From an uncultured Pseudomonadota bacterium (lineage in GTDB: Bacteria; Myxococcota_A; Bradymonadia; Bradymonadales; Bradymonadaceae), in the NCBI GenBank assembly GCA_913057905.1, contig CAJXPB010000004.1, forward strand, positions 248,001 to 312,000: a DNA stretch of 64,000 bases. Reading direction: 5' to 3'. A model generated the notes under the pieces. The model was given only the letters and a program-made list of their open reading frames with translations, made no database searches and was not told the origin of the DNA. The translations under genes and the position numbers were made by a program. Within the stretch, counting starts at the first letter, position 1. Each line of letters starts with the position of its first letter. Shown piece by piece: positions 1 to 8,472 of this stretch.

Positions 1-544
1 TTCAAACGGTCGGCGGATCCGGGAGGGGCGCATTTCAATGCTCTCGTTCTTGCGTCTTTGCTCCATGGAATCGGCAGCTTGCTGGAGGCTACGACTTAGA
101 ATTCGGCAGCTTTCTGGAGATGCCGGATGGACTAGATTGGGCGTGAGTTCGATGGTCATCCCGGTCTCGCGAGCAGCGCGCGCTCCTCGCTTCGAGCCGG
201 GCGATCACGCGGCGGCGCGCCTCCGGCGCAAGCGCCGCCGCGGACTAGGCAAGATGCAAGGCAAGTCGACATCTCGGATCTTCAAAAGTCCGAGTGCAGC
301 TATCGACAATCACCGATGACACGACAAACGAAGGGACGCTCGAATGTCGACAATCATCGATGACACGACAAACGAAGGGACGCTCGAATCCGAGCGTCCC
401 GGCTTGAGCGAGATGGCGTCGCGAGCGGCCGAAGGTGGGTTGAGATTCGGCGTCCGGGCCCCGCAGGCGATGCGCAGCATCGTCGAGGAGTCCGGGCCCG
501 AAGATCGGCCCAGATCCGGACGCGCAGCAGGCATGTCGCAAAAA
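1..544. other. Left chromosomal flank, no firm gene
   Basis: This stretch lies outside the integrated element. A minus-strand frame runs from an ATG at 157-159 off the left edge without a stop (53 codons). It has no convincing ribosome binding site and I do not recognise its product, so it is at best a partial gene. Two near-identical 17-base blocks sit at 71-87 and 103-119. A 44-base tandem repeat is listed separately. Several overlapping frames of 60-107 codons on both strands have the arginine- and serine-rich composition of GC-rich shadow frames, so none is called. Confidence 0.4.
303..400. repeat. 44-bp tandem repeat ending in a perfect hairpin
   Basis: Two adjacent copies of a 44-base unit occupy 303-346 and 347-390 and differ at only a couple of positions. 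The end of the second copy forms a perfect inverted repeat: GGGACGCTCG at 377-386, loop AATC, and CGAGCGTCCC at 391-400. The arm GGGACGCTCG is also the start of the tRNA-Pro 3' segment found 150 bases to the right, so the repeat may derive from attachment-site DNA. There is no T-tract, so it is not a standard terminator. Confidence 0.75.
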
Positions 545-592
545 GTCGGGACGCTCGGATTTGAACCGAGGACCTCTTGCACCCCATGCAAA
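545..592 (-). repeat. attL: displaced 3' end of tRNA-Pro(GGG)
   Basis: These 48 bases are identical to 21783-21830. They contain the 3' part of the tRNA-Pro gene: the acceptor 3' strand, the T arm, the variable region and the anticodon. They lack the D arm and the 5' acceptor strand, so they cannot form a tRNA. This is the usual footprint of a tyrosine-integrase element that entered a tRNA gene and restored it with its own copy. Confidence 0.93.
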
Positions 593-655
593 TTAACGCA
601 TTTCTTCGCGTTTCGGTACATTTCTCTAGACAACTGGAAATAATAGTCTTTCCTA

Positions 656-684
656 TTGTGAGGTTCGTTGGTCTACGCTATAAT
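656..684 (+). promoter_or_regulatory. Predicted sigma70-type promoter for the integrase
   Basis: TTGTGA at 656-661 and TATAAT at 679-684 are separated by 17 bases. The integrase ATG lies 64 bases downstream of the -10 box. The TGGTCACT repeats at 697-718 lie just after the expected transcription start, where a bound protein could block expression. Confidence 0.6.
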
Positions 685-697
685 TCGGTTTGTTCTG

Positions 698-718
698 GTC
701 ACTTTATGGTCACTGTTC
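698..718 (+). repeat. End-repeat, left copy (possible arm or operator site)
   Basis: This 21-base block, containing TATGGTCACTGTTC, recurs at 21717-21737 in the same orientation with one mismatch. It also has an internal direct repeat of TGGTCACT. It sits 106 bases inside attL and within the integrase leader. Integrase arm-type sites, excisionase sites or a repressor operator would all fit. Confidence 0.6.
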
Positions 719-748
719 TTGCGAACATTCTAGCCAGAGAGGCGGGTA

Positions 749-1942
749 ATGCGACTGACCAAGAAGCGAATAGAAGGGCTCGACTACGACCCTGACGGAC
801 CGAGTCAGCAAATTGAGTGGGATGATCAGGTCGAGAACTTCGGTGTGCGCCTTTACGAATCGGGCACTAAGTCGTTTGTCATCCGATACCGCAACGAGCA
901 CGGGCGGCGCCGATACATGACGCTTGGAAAATTCGGCACGTTGACCCTGCAACAGGCCCGTAAACTGGCCCTCGACGAGTTCTATGAGATTCGGCAAGGC
1001 GAAGATCCCGTCGAGGAGAAGCGGCGGGCCGATGCGAAAACGGTCGAGGCGATGGTCGAGGCGTTCGTCGAGAAGCATTGTAAGCCGCGACGGAACACCT
1101 GGGAGACGGACGAGAGCCGGCTGCATCGCCACGTCGTCGACCGCTGGGGCACTCGCCAGCCCGAAAGCCTCACACGTCGTGATATCTCAGAGCTGCACCG
1201 CGACATTGGTGAGGACGCCCAGGTCGAGGCCAACCGCGTCGTCGAGACGATCCGCACGATGTTCAATTTCGCCCAGGACGAAGGGATCGTCGAGGACGGC
1301 TTCAACCCGGCCACGAAGGTCAACAAATTCAAAGAGAAGAGTCGCGACCGTTGGCTTCGCCCTCACGAAATTGAGCCGCTGTCGGAGGCCCTCGACGCAG
1401 TCGATAATATCTTCATGCGTCGATATTACTGGCTTCTACTGCTGACGGCGACGCGGCGTAACGAGATGCTCGAAGCAAGGTGGGAGCACGTCGACCTTCA
1501 GCGGCGCGAACTGTTCCTGCCGGATACCAAAAACGGCACCGATCACACCGTGCCGTTGTCGGACGCGGCGTTCCAGATGCTCGTCGACCTGCCGCGCCAG
1601 GATGGCAATCCGTGGGTGTTTTGCTCGCACATCGAGGGGCAGCGCATCCAGGAGGTCAACCAGCGCTGGCGTCGAGTCCGGGCGGACGCTGGTCTCGAGG
1701 ACGTTGTGTTGCACGACTTCAGACGAACCGCGGCGAGCTGGCTCGCGCAGGCCGGCTACTCGGAGTTGATCATCAAGAAGCTACTCAACCACACCGTGGA
1801 CGGGCCGACATCTATCTATGCTCGTATGGACCCGAGCGCCGTCCGGGAAGCGGTTAACGACTACGGCCGCCGAGTGATGGCGGCCGCACGCGGCGAGGAG
1901 ACCGAAGTCGTGGCGATCGGCCAGGCACGGGGGGAGCGATGA
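749..1942 (+). CDS. int: Tyrosine site-specific integrase
   Basis: A 397-residue tyrosine recombinase that should cut and rejoin the tRNA-Pro attachment sites. The N-terminal half (about 1-90) resembles the P4-type arm-binding region (FGVRLYESGTKSFVIRYR), followed by a SAM-like core-binding domain (about 95-185) and the catalytic domain. Visible catalytic residues are Arg236 (TATRRNE), Lys261 (DTKNG), His322 and Arg325 (LHDFRRT), His348 (LLNHT) and the nucleophile Tyr357 (SIYARM), so the enzyme looks intact. The ATG follows GAGAGGCGGG. The stop codon overlaps the next start (ATGA). It lies 157 bases from attL and reads inward, the usual layout for an element integrated in a tRNA gene. Confidence 0.95.
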   Translation: MRLTKKRIEGLDYDPDGPSQQIEWDDQVENFGVRLYESGTKSFVIRYRNEHGRRRYMTLGKFGTLTLQQARKLALDEFYEIRQGEDPVEEKRRADAKTVEAMVEAFVEKHCKPRRNTWETDESRLHRHVVDRWGTRQPESLTRRDISELHRDIGEDAQVEANRVVETIRTMFNFAQDEGIVEDGFNPATKVNKFKEKSRDRWLRPHEIEPLSEALDAVDNIFMRRYYWLLLLTATRRNEMLEARWEHVDLQRRELFLPDTKNGTDHTVPLSDAAFQMLVDLPRQDGNPWVFCSHIEGQRIQEVNQRWRRVRADAGLEDVVLHDFRRTAASWLAQAGYSELIIKKLLNHTVDGPTSIYARMDPSAVREAVNDYGRRVMAAARGEETEVVAIGQARGER

Positions 1943-3189
1943 CGTGGCAAGAGCAGCTAGAGGATTTTCAGGCTCGCCGCGATAACTGGGAGCGATTCGG
2001 AATCGACGGTGAAGTACACCGTGAACTCTGCGAGATGTGTTGCGTCGCCTTCGAGGACGATCCCGAGGCATGCACTGTGGCGAATGCGCTCATGGCGGCG
2101 GTGTCCGAGGCGGTTGATTCCTACTTCGCCGGAAAACGCCTCGGCCATATTGCCGTTGACCGGGATGGAAACGTCAAAACCGACAATCAGGGCGAGGTAA
2201 TCTTCGAACACGGACTCGAGAACAAGCCGGCCCTGCACCGAAAGCGGCTGGAGAAAACTCGAATGACGGCCGAGGCGTTGAAAGAACGCATCGATGAGAT
2301 GCCCGAAGGGACATTGAAATTGTTGTGTGGATTCGGGCCCGAAGGTTCGCGCTATCCAGCGGACTCAGACGGGCTGGCAGGAGAGACGCTTAAGAAGAGA
2401 GAAGAGAAACGATGGGCAGCAAAGGAAGTGCTCGACGACGATGAGGCCACCAAAGAAGAGCGCATCGAGGCCCAGAAGGATTTTCTACTCGTACCGCGGA
2501 GCATCCCCGACGAAATCGATGAGCTTCAGGTATGGTTGGAGCGTCTCATTAAGGCCTCTGATTCGGCGCTTGAGCGCCTGTCACAATCCGATCCTCGATC
2601 TACACGACGCAGCGAAAAGGAACTTGCCAGGACGGCACAGGAGATATTCCACACTTATCTAGCGTTTGGACTCGCCGAGATGCCCTTCAGCCAGCGCCAC
2701 GAAATTGCTCATGGTGCGTCCTACGAAGAGTTGAAAAGACAGGGATTCAGTGACGGCGATCTCGAAACGCGGACGTTGTGGTCTGTCCGGCCGGAGAACT
2801 ATGCGAGACGTCGGGATGATTTCATTCGAAGCGTGCTCGACTTGGCCGGAGTGGAGGCCCCTTCTTCAAGTTCGGGACTCGCTAATTGGCGTTCCGAGTT
2901 TTGGTGGGCTCCGGAATCGGCTCTCAAGATATCTAACAAAGGGCAACGACTTCGATACTGGGATCGTGAGGACTTTCGCTCAAACCTGACGGTTCGCGGC
3001 GCCGATTACTTGCGAGAACGCATGCTCATTGCGATGGACGCGGTTGCCCAGGCGGGGACAATTCCTGAGGAAACCTTTTCCCCTGCAGGCGGGGCCGAAT
3101 TCTCAGCCCTTGCCCGCGTGCTCAGTCTCGATCACCCGCCTCTCCAGACCCCCCATCCGTTTCCTGAGGGGGGGGCTGGAACCCCCTGA
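1939..3189 (+). CDS. Hypothetical protein, translationally coupled to integrase
   Basis: A 416-residue protein whose ATG overlaps the integrase stop by four bases, so the two are probably translated together. It is rich in Glu, Arg and Lys, with long predicted helices (about 95-125 and 145-235), and has no signal peptide or membrane segment. There is a Trp-rich patch near 320-330 (NWRSEFWWAP). I do not recognise the family. Position suggests a role in integration, excision or element control, but this is inference. A downstream gap of 68 bases separates it from the AlpA-like gene. Confidence 0.8.
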   Translation: MTWQEQLEDFQARRDNWERFGIDGEVHRELCEMCCVAFEDDPEACTVANALMAAVSEAVDSYFAGKRLGHIAVDRDGNVKTDNQGEVIFEHGLENKPALHRKRLEKTRMTAEALKERIDEMPEGTLKLLCGFGPEGSRYPADSDGLAGETLKKREEKRWAAKEVLDDDEATKEERIEAQKDFLLVPRSIPDEIDELQVWLERLIKASDSALERLSQSDPRSTRRSEKELARTAQEIFHTYLAFGLAEMPFSQRHEIAHGASYEELKRQGFSDGDLETRTLWSVRPENYARRRDDFIRSVLDLAGVEAPSSSSGLANWRSEFWWAPESALKISNKGQRLRYWDREDFRSNLTVRGADYLRERMLIAMDAVAQAGTIPEETFSPAGGAEFSALARVLSLDHPPLQTPHPFPEGGAGTP

Positions 3190-3257
3190 AAATCGGTACG
3201 CTACGCTGCTTCTCGACATGGGCGGGATACGTCCAGTGAATCGAACGAGGAGCAGCG

Positions 3258-3509
3258 ATGGAAACCCTTCTGACAGAAAAGCAGTTGGCGGAGAAGACCG
3301 GATTTTCCGTCCGGACTCTCCAGACATGGCGCTATGAGGGCGCCGATCACGCCCCTCCGTACCACAAGATCGGAGCCGCAGTCCGATATCGGCTCTCGGA
3401 GGTCGAAACATGGCTCGATAGAATGGAGGTGCGTACCTCCACATCTGAATCCGAAAGCGGTGGGTTGCACGATGCCGACGGCGCGCATGGCGCAGGGGGT
3501 GCGTCGTGA
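3258..3509 (+). CDS. AlpA/excisionase-like helix-turn-helix protein
   Basis: An 83-residue protein with an N-terminal winged helix-turn-helix of the AlpA/MerR-like excisionase type: LLTEKQLAEKTGFSVRTLQT, then a basic turn and KIGAAVRYRLSEVETWL (about residues 4-54). The C-terminal 30 residues are Ser/Gly-rich and probably disordered. Such proteins in P4-like elements regulate integrase expression or direct excision, and the end-repeats at 698 and 21717 are candidate targets. Its stop overlaps the GTG start of the next gene, so it heads the replication operon. Confidence 0.85.
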   Translation: METLLTEKQLAEKTGFSVRTLQTWRYEGADHAPPYHKIGAAVRYRLSEVETWLDRMEVRTSTSESESGGLHDADGAHGAGGAS

Positions 3510-3964
3510 GCCATTCAAAAGATAAGACGCCTCCGACGGGCAAAGACGGAGGCGCCTCAGATACGTCCACAACGGCCAGCGGGACGGACTCGAAGGGTAG
3601 CACACCCGGAGGCGTCGACCAACCGATGTGGGTCTATGTGCCGCCTCTCTACGGGCACACCCGTGGCCGCTTTATCGTCCATTCCGTGTACATCCTCGGC
3701 CCGGCCAGAGGAGTAACTCGGCCCCCGCATATTCCGGCCGACTTCGAGTTTGGTGCGGTTGAGGGGATCGTGAACCTTGAGGCCGAAGACGGCACGTTCT
3801 GGTCCGTCAATTGTAGGCGGCGTATGACCAATCGTTTGCTCGAACGCCTCGGTCAAGCTGTCACGCTGATATTGTACCCCCAGTCGAAGCCCCAGCTTCC
3901 CATGGGGTATCCGGTGCCCGACCATCTTCTCCCGCCGTCCACTTCGACGGGAGGTGCGCCGTGA
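3506..3964 (+). CDS. Hypothetical protein in replication operon
   Basis: A 152-residue protein starting with GTG that overlaps the previous stop by four bases (GTGA). Residues 1-38 are Ser/Thr/Gly-rich and likely disordered. The remainder (about 40-145) is a compact domain with MWVYVPPLYGHTRGRFIVHS and VNCRRRMTNRLLERLGQAVT. There is no signal peptide, membrane segment or recognised catalytic motif. It overlaps the primase gene by four bases, so it is probably co-produced with the replication proteins. I cannot assign a function. Confidence 0.75.
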   Translation: MSHSKDKTPPTGKDGGASDTSTTASGTDSKGSTPGGVDQPMWVYVPPLYGHTRGRFIVHSVYILGPARGVTRPPHIPADFEFGAVEGIVNLEAEDGTFWSVNCRRRMTNRLLERLGQAVTLILYPQSKPQLPMGYPVPDHLLPPSTSTGGAP

Positions 3965-5289
3965 GCCATACCGATTCACGAAGTTATCCTTACGCCCTGG
4001 TCGAGCGACGCGAGGACAATCGACCGACCGACCACACTTCGACCCTGGCCGAACTCGGCGCACGCCTCGAGCAACACGCCCGCGACTATCGGGAGAAAAA
4101 CGGACCCGGATTCTTGCCCGCCACCTTTGGAGGCGGGCGCAGGGCCAACGAGGACGTTGAATCCGTCCATTGGCTTGCCCTCGATATGGAGAAGACCGAA
4201 GGGACGGTCGACGGCCTCCAGGGACCGCTGACCGGCTGTCAGCGCATCGTCTACTCAACGTGGAGCCACGGGGACCGGCGCAACTGGTCCCCGGGCCACC
4301 CGAGATTCCGCGTACTCCTTCCGTACACCCGTCCGGTCGGGCCGGCGGAACACCGGGCCATCTTCGCGCATATCGTCGACATCCTCGACGGCGCACCGGA
4401 TTCCGCCACGAAGGACCCGGCACGTCTGATGTATACGCCTCGGCAACGCAACCCCAAGGCTGAACGCGACCCGTGGGTGACGGTCCACGACGACGGGCCC
4501 GGGCTTGACCCGGAGGCGTTGCCAGACGGGGACGGCGGCACGGTGGCTGTCGAGACACTTGTGGAGCGGACGAACGAACCCCCGGCTGCGTCGAAGGAGT
4601 CCCCGGCATGTCGCAACGCAACACTTGGGTGTCGTTCCCACGCCCAAATGAACCACGCCATGACACGGTACGCCGAGGCGGCCCTCACGGACGCCCTTGA
4701 GACGGTACGCACCGCACCCATGGGGACCCGTCACAACGCGCTCTGCGAGCAAGCCTTCAGCATGGGTACGCTTGTCGGCGCGGGTGTTCTGAAACCGACC
4801 GAAACCACTCGTCTGCTGGTCGGTGCGGCCACCTCCAATGGGCTGCCGGACTCCGAAGCCAAGCGCACCGCACGCGACGGGATTGATGCAGGGAGGGCCA
4901 AGCCTCGCGACCTGACATCCATCCGGCGGCGCGACACTTCTGCGCACTCTAGCGACACGTTCTTCCCGGCGCCCCGTGTGGCGGATAAGACAGACCCCAA
5001 AGGCGATAGCACGTCCGACGACATTCCCTCCCTCAAAGAGATCAACGCTTACCTGTCGGGAGATGATGAACAGAACGATGAACGCCTATCGGACCGGCAG
5101 ATTGTCGAGCAATTCGAGTATCGCGCCGGATGGCTCCAATACTGCGACGGCCGGGACCGCGAAGAGGCCGAACGCGAAGCGCTTCAACGTCTACTCCACC
5201 AAGCCGATGGGCCGGGTGAGACCAGCCGTATCCGCACTGTAGTTGGCCGCCAGACGACCGTTGACCCAACCACGGCAGCGGCGGAATGA
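3961..5289 (+). CDS. Primase-like replication protein with PriCT-type domain
   Basis: A 442-residue protein starting with GTG (overlap GTGA with the gene before). The N-terminal half (about 50-175) reads like a primase-polymerase-like domain, with a candidate acidic strand HWLALDMEKTEG followed by PRFRVLLPYTRPV and DPARLMYTPRQRNP. Residues about 235-300 match the PriCT-1 helical domain found after primase domains in phages and plasmids (GTRHNALCEQAFSMGTLVGA, then a helix and NGLPDSEAKRTARDGID). It precedes the SF3 helicase with overlapping ATGA, so the two probably form the replication initiation pair. A decayed antisense copy of this same gene lies at about 15600-16110. Confidence 0.8.
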   Translation: MSHTDSRSYPYALVERREDNRPTDHTSTLAELGARLEQHARDYREKNGPGFLPATFGGGRRANEDVESVHWLALDMEKTEGTVDGLQGPLTGCQRIVYSTWSHGDRRNWSPGHPRFRVLLPYTRPVGPAEHRAIFAHIVDILDGAPDSATKDPARLMYTPRQRNPKAERDPWVTVHDDGPGLDPEALPDGDGGTVAVETLVERTNEPPAASKESPACRNATLGCRSHAQMNHAMTRYAEAALTDALETVRTAPMGTRHNALCEQAFSMGTLVGAGVLKPTETTRLLVGAATSNGLPDSEAKRTARDGIDAGRAKPRDLTSIRRRDTSAHSSDTFFPAPRVADKTDPKGDSTSDDIPSLKEINAYLSGDDEQNDERLSDRQIVEQFEYRAGWLQYCDGRDREEAEREALQRLLHQADGPGETSRIRTVVGRQTTVDPTTAAAE

Positions 5290-7082
5290 CGCCGACCCGT
5301 CCGCCTGGAGCTATTCAGCACGACGTAAGCCGAGACGAGACGATGACAGACACGGATACCCTCGACATTGACGACGAAATTGACCGGGTTTGCCAAGCCA
5401 TTAACGACAAAGGGTTTGCTCGTGCCGTTGAGACGGACGAACGTCTGGAGTTCTTCGCAAAATTGAAGCGCAGGAATACGGTCGGCTGGAAGGAGCTCAA
5501 ACGTGCCGTGCGGAAGCACTGCAAGGGCAACGAAGGCCTTCCGAACGTCGGAGCCGTCGACCAGTGGGCGAAGGACGTAACGAAACGTGAAGCCCGAGAG
5601 ACTGGCGAGGCGGTCGACGCAAAAACCCCGACCTTTGGCGTGGGCGATGCGACGGAGGTGAGTCGACAACTCGAGCGCGACATTCAGGGGAACGGACACC
5701 GTCTCGTCTTCGACTACGGGGACTTCTACCAGTACAACCCCGAGACGGGGCTATGGGAAGTTTTGCCTCGGGAAACCCTCTCGAAGCAGGTCCAGGAGTA
5801 CAGTGGAGCCGTCGATTTAAGTGGTGGGGATCCCCGCCCGCTTAAGATCAGCGGGAGCAAGCTCAGCGATGCCATCGATCTCTATCGGGATCGTATTCAC
5901 GAGGGCGCGACCTCGGAAGATGAAACGGGATTCTTCGACGCCGCGCCCCCAGGGTTGATGTTCGACAATGGTTTTCTGCGGGTGGACCTCAATACCGGGT
6001 CGCTTCAACTCGAGACGGCTGACCCATTTAAGCACCGGGCACGCGTCGGCGCTGGAGTCCCGTTCAATCACAAGGCCGACGCACCGAAGTTCGACAGTTA
6101 CCTGAACAGCGTGTTCGAGGGCGACCCCGATGCCGAGGCCAAGCGGAAGCTGGTACTCGAGTTCTGTGGTGCGTGTCTGCTTGGCATCGCCCCGGATTTT
6201 GAGCGGGCGCTTGTCCTCTACGACAACACCGAACAGAGCGGTGGTGCGAACGGCAAGAGCGTGTTGATCAAGCTTTTACAGGTCGTGTTCTCCCGGAGTG
6301 CTACGTCGAGTGTGAAGCCTCAGCAATTCGACGCACGCTTCGCCAACGCCGAGCTGGCGGGGTCGCGTATCAACTTCGCCACCGAACTTCCGGAAAACGA
6401 CATTCTGGCGAGCGATACACTGAAAGGCGTCATCACAGGCGACCCAATGCAGGCCGAGCGCAAATATCGAGACCCCTTCCAATTCCAGCCGCGGGCTGGG
6501 CACATCTTCGCCGCAAATGAATTCCCCCGGGTCGTCGCGACGGACGATGCGTTCTGGCGACGATGGATCGTGATGCCGTTCAACAGACGGTTTACGCCGC
6601 AGGGAGACCCCGGCGCCGACCGAATCCCTGCGCTGGAGGAACAGATCATCGACAACGGAGAATTATCCGGAGTTCTGGCCCGGATGATCGACGGCGTCAA
6701 ACGGCTTATCGAGCAGGGCGCGTACACCGATGTGCCGAGTGCTGTGCGGTGCAAGAAAAAGTGGCGTCGGCAGTCGAATCCAATTGAGCAATTTCTTATC
6801 GACGAAACCACCAACTACCAGCAGACCGGGCCAGTCTACGACCAGTCCGCTGACTGGAAAAGCGATCCGGGACGGCGCACCTCGGCACGGGAGCTTTACG
6901 AAGCCTATAAGGCGTGGGCGAATGCCACCGGGCACGGGTCTGTATCTCAGACGAAGTTTGGCCGGCGCGTGGCGAAGCTGGTCGACAAGGGCCGGACCTC
7001 AAGGGGGGTGTTCTATCGGGTCCAGTTGAAAGACCGGACTGACCGGGTGGGGCAGGTCGGAAGTGGCACCGGGGGCATGTAG
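5286..7082 (+). CDS. P4-type primase-helicase (D5/SF3 ATPase)
   Basis: A 598-residue protein carrying an SF3 helicase of the phage/plasmid primase P4 C-terminal family. The Walker A motif is GGANGKSVL (about residues 317-325). Walker B-like and sensor regions follow (GSRINFATELPENDIL and GHIFAANEFPRVV), then FWRRWIVMPFNRRF with the arginine-finger-type residues. The N-terminal part (about 100-260) resembles D5_N. The helicase would unwind the element origin. ATG at 5286 overlaps the primase stop. An internal ATG at 5343 is an alternative start. The inverted iteron-like repeats begin at the stop codon of this gene. Confidence 0.93.
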   Translation: MTPTRPPGAIQHDVSRDETMTDTDTLDIDDEIDRVCQAINDKGFARAVETDERLEFFAKLKRRNTVGWKELKRAVRKHCKGNEGLPNVGAVDQWAKDVTKREARETGEAVDAKTPTFGVGDATEVSRQLERDIQGNGHRLVFDYGDFYQYNPETGLWEVLPRETLSKQVQEYSGAVDLSGGDPRPLKISGSKLSDAIDLYRDRIHEGATSEDETGFFDAAPPGLMFDNGFLRVDLNTGSLQLETADPFKHRARVGAGVPFNHKADAPKFDSYLNSVFEGDPDAEAKRKLVLEFCGACLLGIAPDFERALVLYDNTEQSGGANGKSVLIKLLQVVFSRSATSSVKPQQFDARFANAELAGSRINFATELPENDILASDTLKGVITGDPMQAERKYRDPFQFQPRAGHIFAANEFPRVVATDDAFWRRWIVMPFNRRFTPQGDPGADRIPALEEQIIDNGELSGVLARMIDGVKRLIEQGAYTDVPSAVRCKKKWRRQSNPIEQFLIDETTNYQQTGPVYDQSADWKSDPGRRTSARELYEAYKAWANATGHGSVSQTKFGRRVAKLVDKGRTSRGVFYRVQLKDRTDRVGQVGSGTGGM

Positions 7083-7249
7083 CGAATGCAGGGTATGTAG
7101 GGTTTGACTCACAACATCTGCTCGGTGGTGAACGGGGGGGGGGTAATTTGGTCGTGATGCAGAAGGTGCATTTTGAAAAAATAAAGCGTATCCCCTCTCC
7201 GAAAGTTGAGAGGCTTTTACATAACCCTGCATACCCTGCATTCGCTACA
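7078..7249. other. Candidate replication origin: inverted iteron-like repeats
   Basis: A perfect 20-base inverted repeat (TGTAGCGAATGCAGGGTATG at 7078-7097, complement at 7230-7249) extends as an imperfect match to about 28 bases, because each arm adds another (T/C)AGGGTT unit. The arms enclose about 130 bases with a run of ten G (7134-7143) and an A-rich patch (TTTTGAAAAAATAAAG, from about 7172). The repeated GCAGGGT(T)AT and GTAGGGTT units look like iterons. It lies directly after the SF3 helicase and before the terminase-like gene, a usual place for a P4-type origin. No gene fits in 7083-7327. Confidence 0.6.
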
Positions 7250-7327
7250 CGAATTGGGCACAGTGGAACGGCACCTGGTGGAGCACGCTCTTTACGCCTC
7301 CATCGTGGATTCAACTACGGGAAAACC

Positions 7328-7897
7328 ATGACATGCGGACATCGAACATCAGACGGCTCCCCCTGCCAGCAACCGGCCGGCTGGGGTACCGACCACGACG
7401 ACGGCCCGTGCACGTACCACGTCGACGACGATGAAGGAGGCCGACGTGGCCGGTCTGACCGGATCCGGCGCGCGCGGGTGGATGCCGGCGGTCGACCCTA
7501 TGGAGAGCTACAGATCACGCGCATCCTTGAGGCCCTACGAGACGGGGCGACCTACAAGATTGCGTGCCAACGGGCGGGAGTGTCGACCCGGACATTCCGG
7601 CGCTGGAGAGAACAGTATCCGGACCTCCACGAGCGCGTCGACCGGGCCGAGGCCGAGGGCGCCGGGGAACTCCTGGACACGGTGCAGACGGCCGCTGAGA
7701 CCGGCGATTGGCACGCCGCGAAGTGGTTGCTGGCACGACGGTTTGGCTACGGGAAAGAACAGGGGCTCGATCCGGAGACCGCCGACGCCTTCGTGTCGAC
7801 GGTCAAGGGGGTCATTCGCGACATCCTGCCAGACGACAAGGCCACGGAAGTCATCATCGCCATTGGCGACGCACTCGAGGAGCTGACAGATGGGTGA
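7328..7897 (+). CDS. Terminase small subunit-like DNA-binding protein
   Basis: A 189-residue protein. It opens with a Cys/His cluster typical of phage proteins (CGHRTSDGSPC, then CTYH at about 3-33). A homeodomain-like helix-turn-helix follows (about 60-95, GATYKIACQRAGVSTRTFRR), then an acidic helical region and KWLLARRFGYG, an arrangement seen in small terminase subunits. ATG 7328 is preferred because the reading frame upstream of it is crossed by the iteron region, but no strong Shine-Dalgarno is visible. A small terminase without a large one is typical of satellites that redirect a helper phage's packaging, though a transcription factor is an alternative. Confidence 0.72.
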   Translation: MTCGHRTSDGSPCQQPAGWGTDHDDGPCTYHVDDDEGGRRGRSDRIRRARVDAGGRPYGELQITRILEALRDGATYKIACQRAGVSTRTFRRWREQYPDLHERVDRAEAEGAGELLDTVQTAAETGDWHAAKWLLARRFGYGKEQGLDPETADAFVSTVKGVIRDILPDDKATEVIIAIGDALEELTDG

Positions 7898-8132
7898 CTG
7901 GGCAGATGCATGGAGCGGACACGGAGCAGGCGATAGCGTTACGATGTCGGTGGTCGTCTACCACCCGGAAACTGGTGAGGTTCGAGGCGGTGACTTCCAT
8001 CCGAGTCGGTTGTCCGAGGACGGCCCCATCATCGTGATGCCGCATGACGGTTCACTGCCGTGGAAGCCAAGCGGGTGGTTCTACGCCGGGGACGGAGAGT
8101 TCGTCGACGAACCGCCCACCCGGAAGGATTAG
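7890..8132 (+). CDS. Small hypothetical protein
   Basis: An 80-residue acidic protein starting at ATG 7890, after GAGGAG, and overlapping the end of the previous gene by eight bases. The sequence is rich in Gly, Asp and Trp (MGDWADAWSGHG; SLPWKPSGWFYAGDG) with no membrane segment. The family is not recognised. The overlap and good ribosome binding site support it as real and cotranscribed with the terminase-like gene. Confidence 0.65.
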   Translation: MGDWADAWSGHGAGDSVTMSVVVYHPETGEVRGGDFHPSRLSEDGPIIVMPHDGSLPWKPSGWFYAGDGEFVDEPPTRKD

Positions 8133-8472
8133 TCGAGTATCGCACGTTTTCCGGTGCCGAGAGACAGACCGCGCCGGGGGAGTGGTCGGAGTCGGTCGAC
8201 GAAGCCCGTCTCTGTCGGTCGTTCTTTAGAACTACGGCGCTCGCTCCCGCACATATCGACGACACGGCGGCGATTACGAGCATTCTGGGCACGCGTGCCC
8301 GCGAATGCCTTCTCACCATTTCTCTGTGCCTGGTCATCGCCCACGCCGTCGCTCGCGGCTGCACATCGTGGCCTCAGACCCGGCAGGCCGGACGCTGCGC
8401 AACTACCTACCGCGTTGACACTCTCCGCGCCGGCCGACACCTTCGGGGTAGACTCAAGTCCTGGAGGGACGG
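8133..8472. other. Gene-free stretch with possible promoter
   Basis: A frame open across this stretch lacks a credible start and has shadow-like composition, so no gene is called. TTGACA at 8415-8420 with TAGACT at 8448-8453 is poorly spaced as a promoter. However, TTGACAC also occurs about 60 bases before the start of the paralogous gene at 12478, followed there by a similar GACCTTCG-like block, so a conserved upstream element is plausible. Confidence 0.3.

Noticed and set aside
545..592. A second tRNA-Pro gene at the left end
   Set aside because: Only the 3' part is present; the 5' acceptor strand and D arm are missing, so it cannot function.
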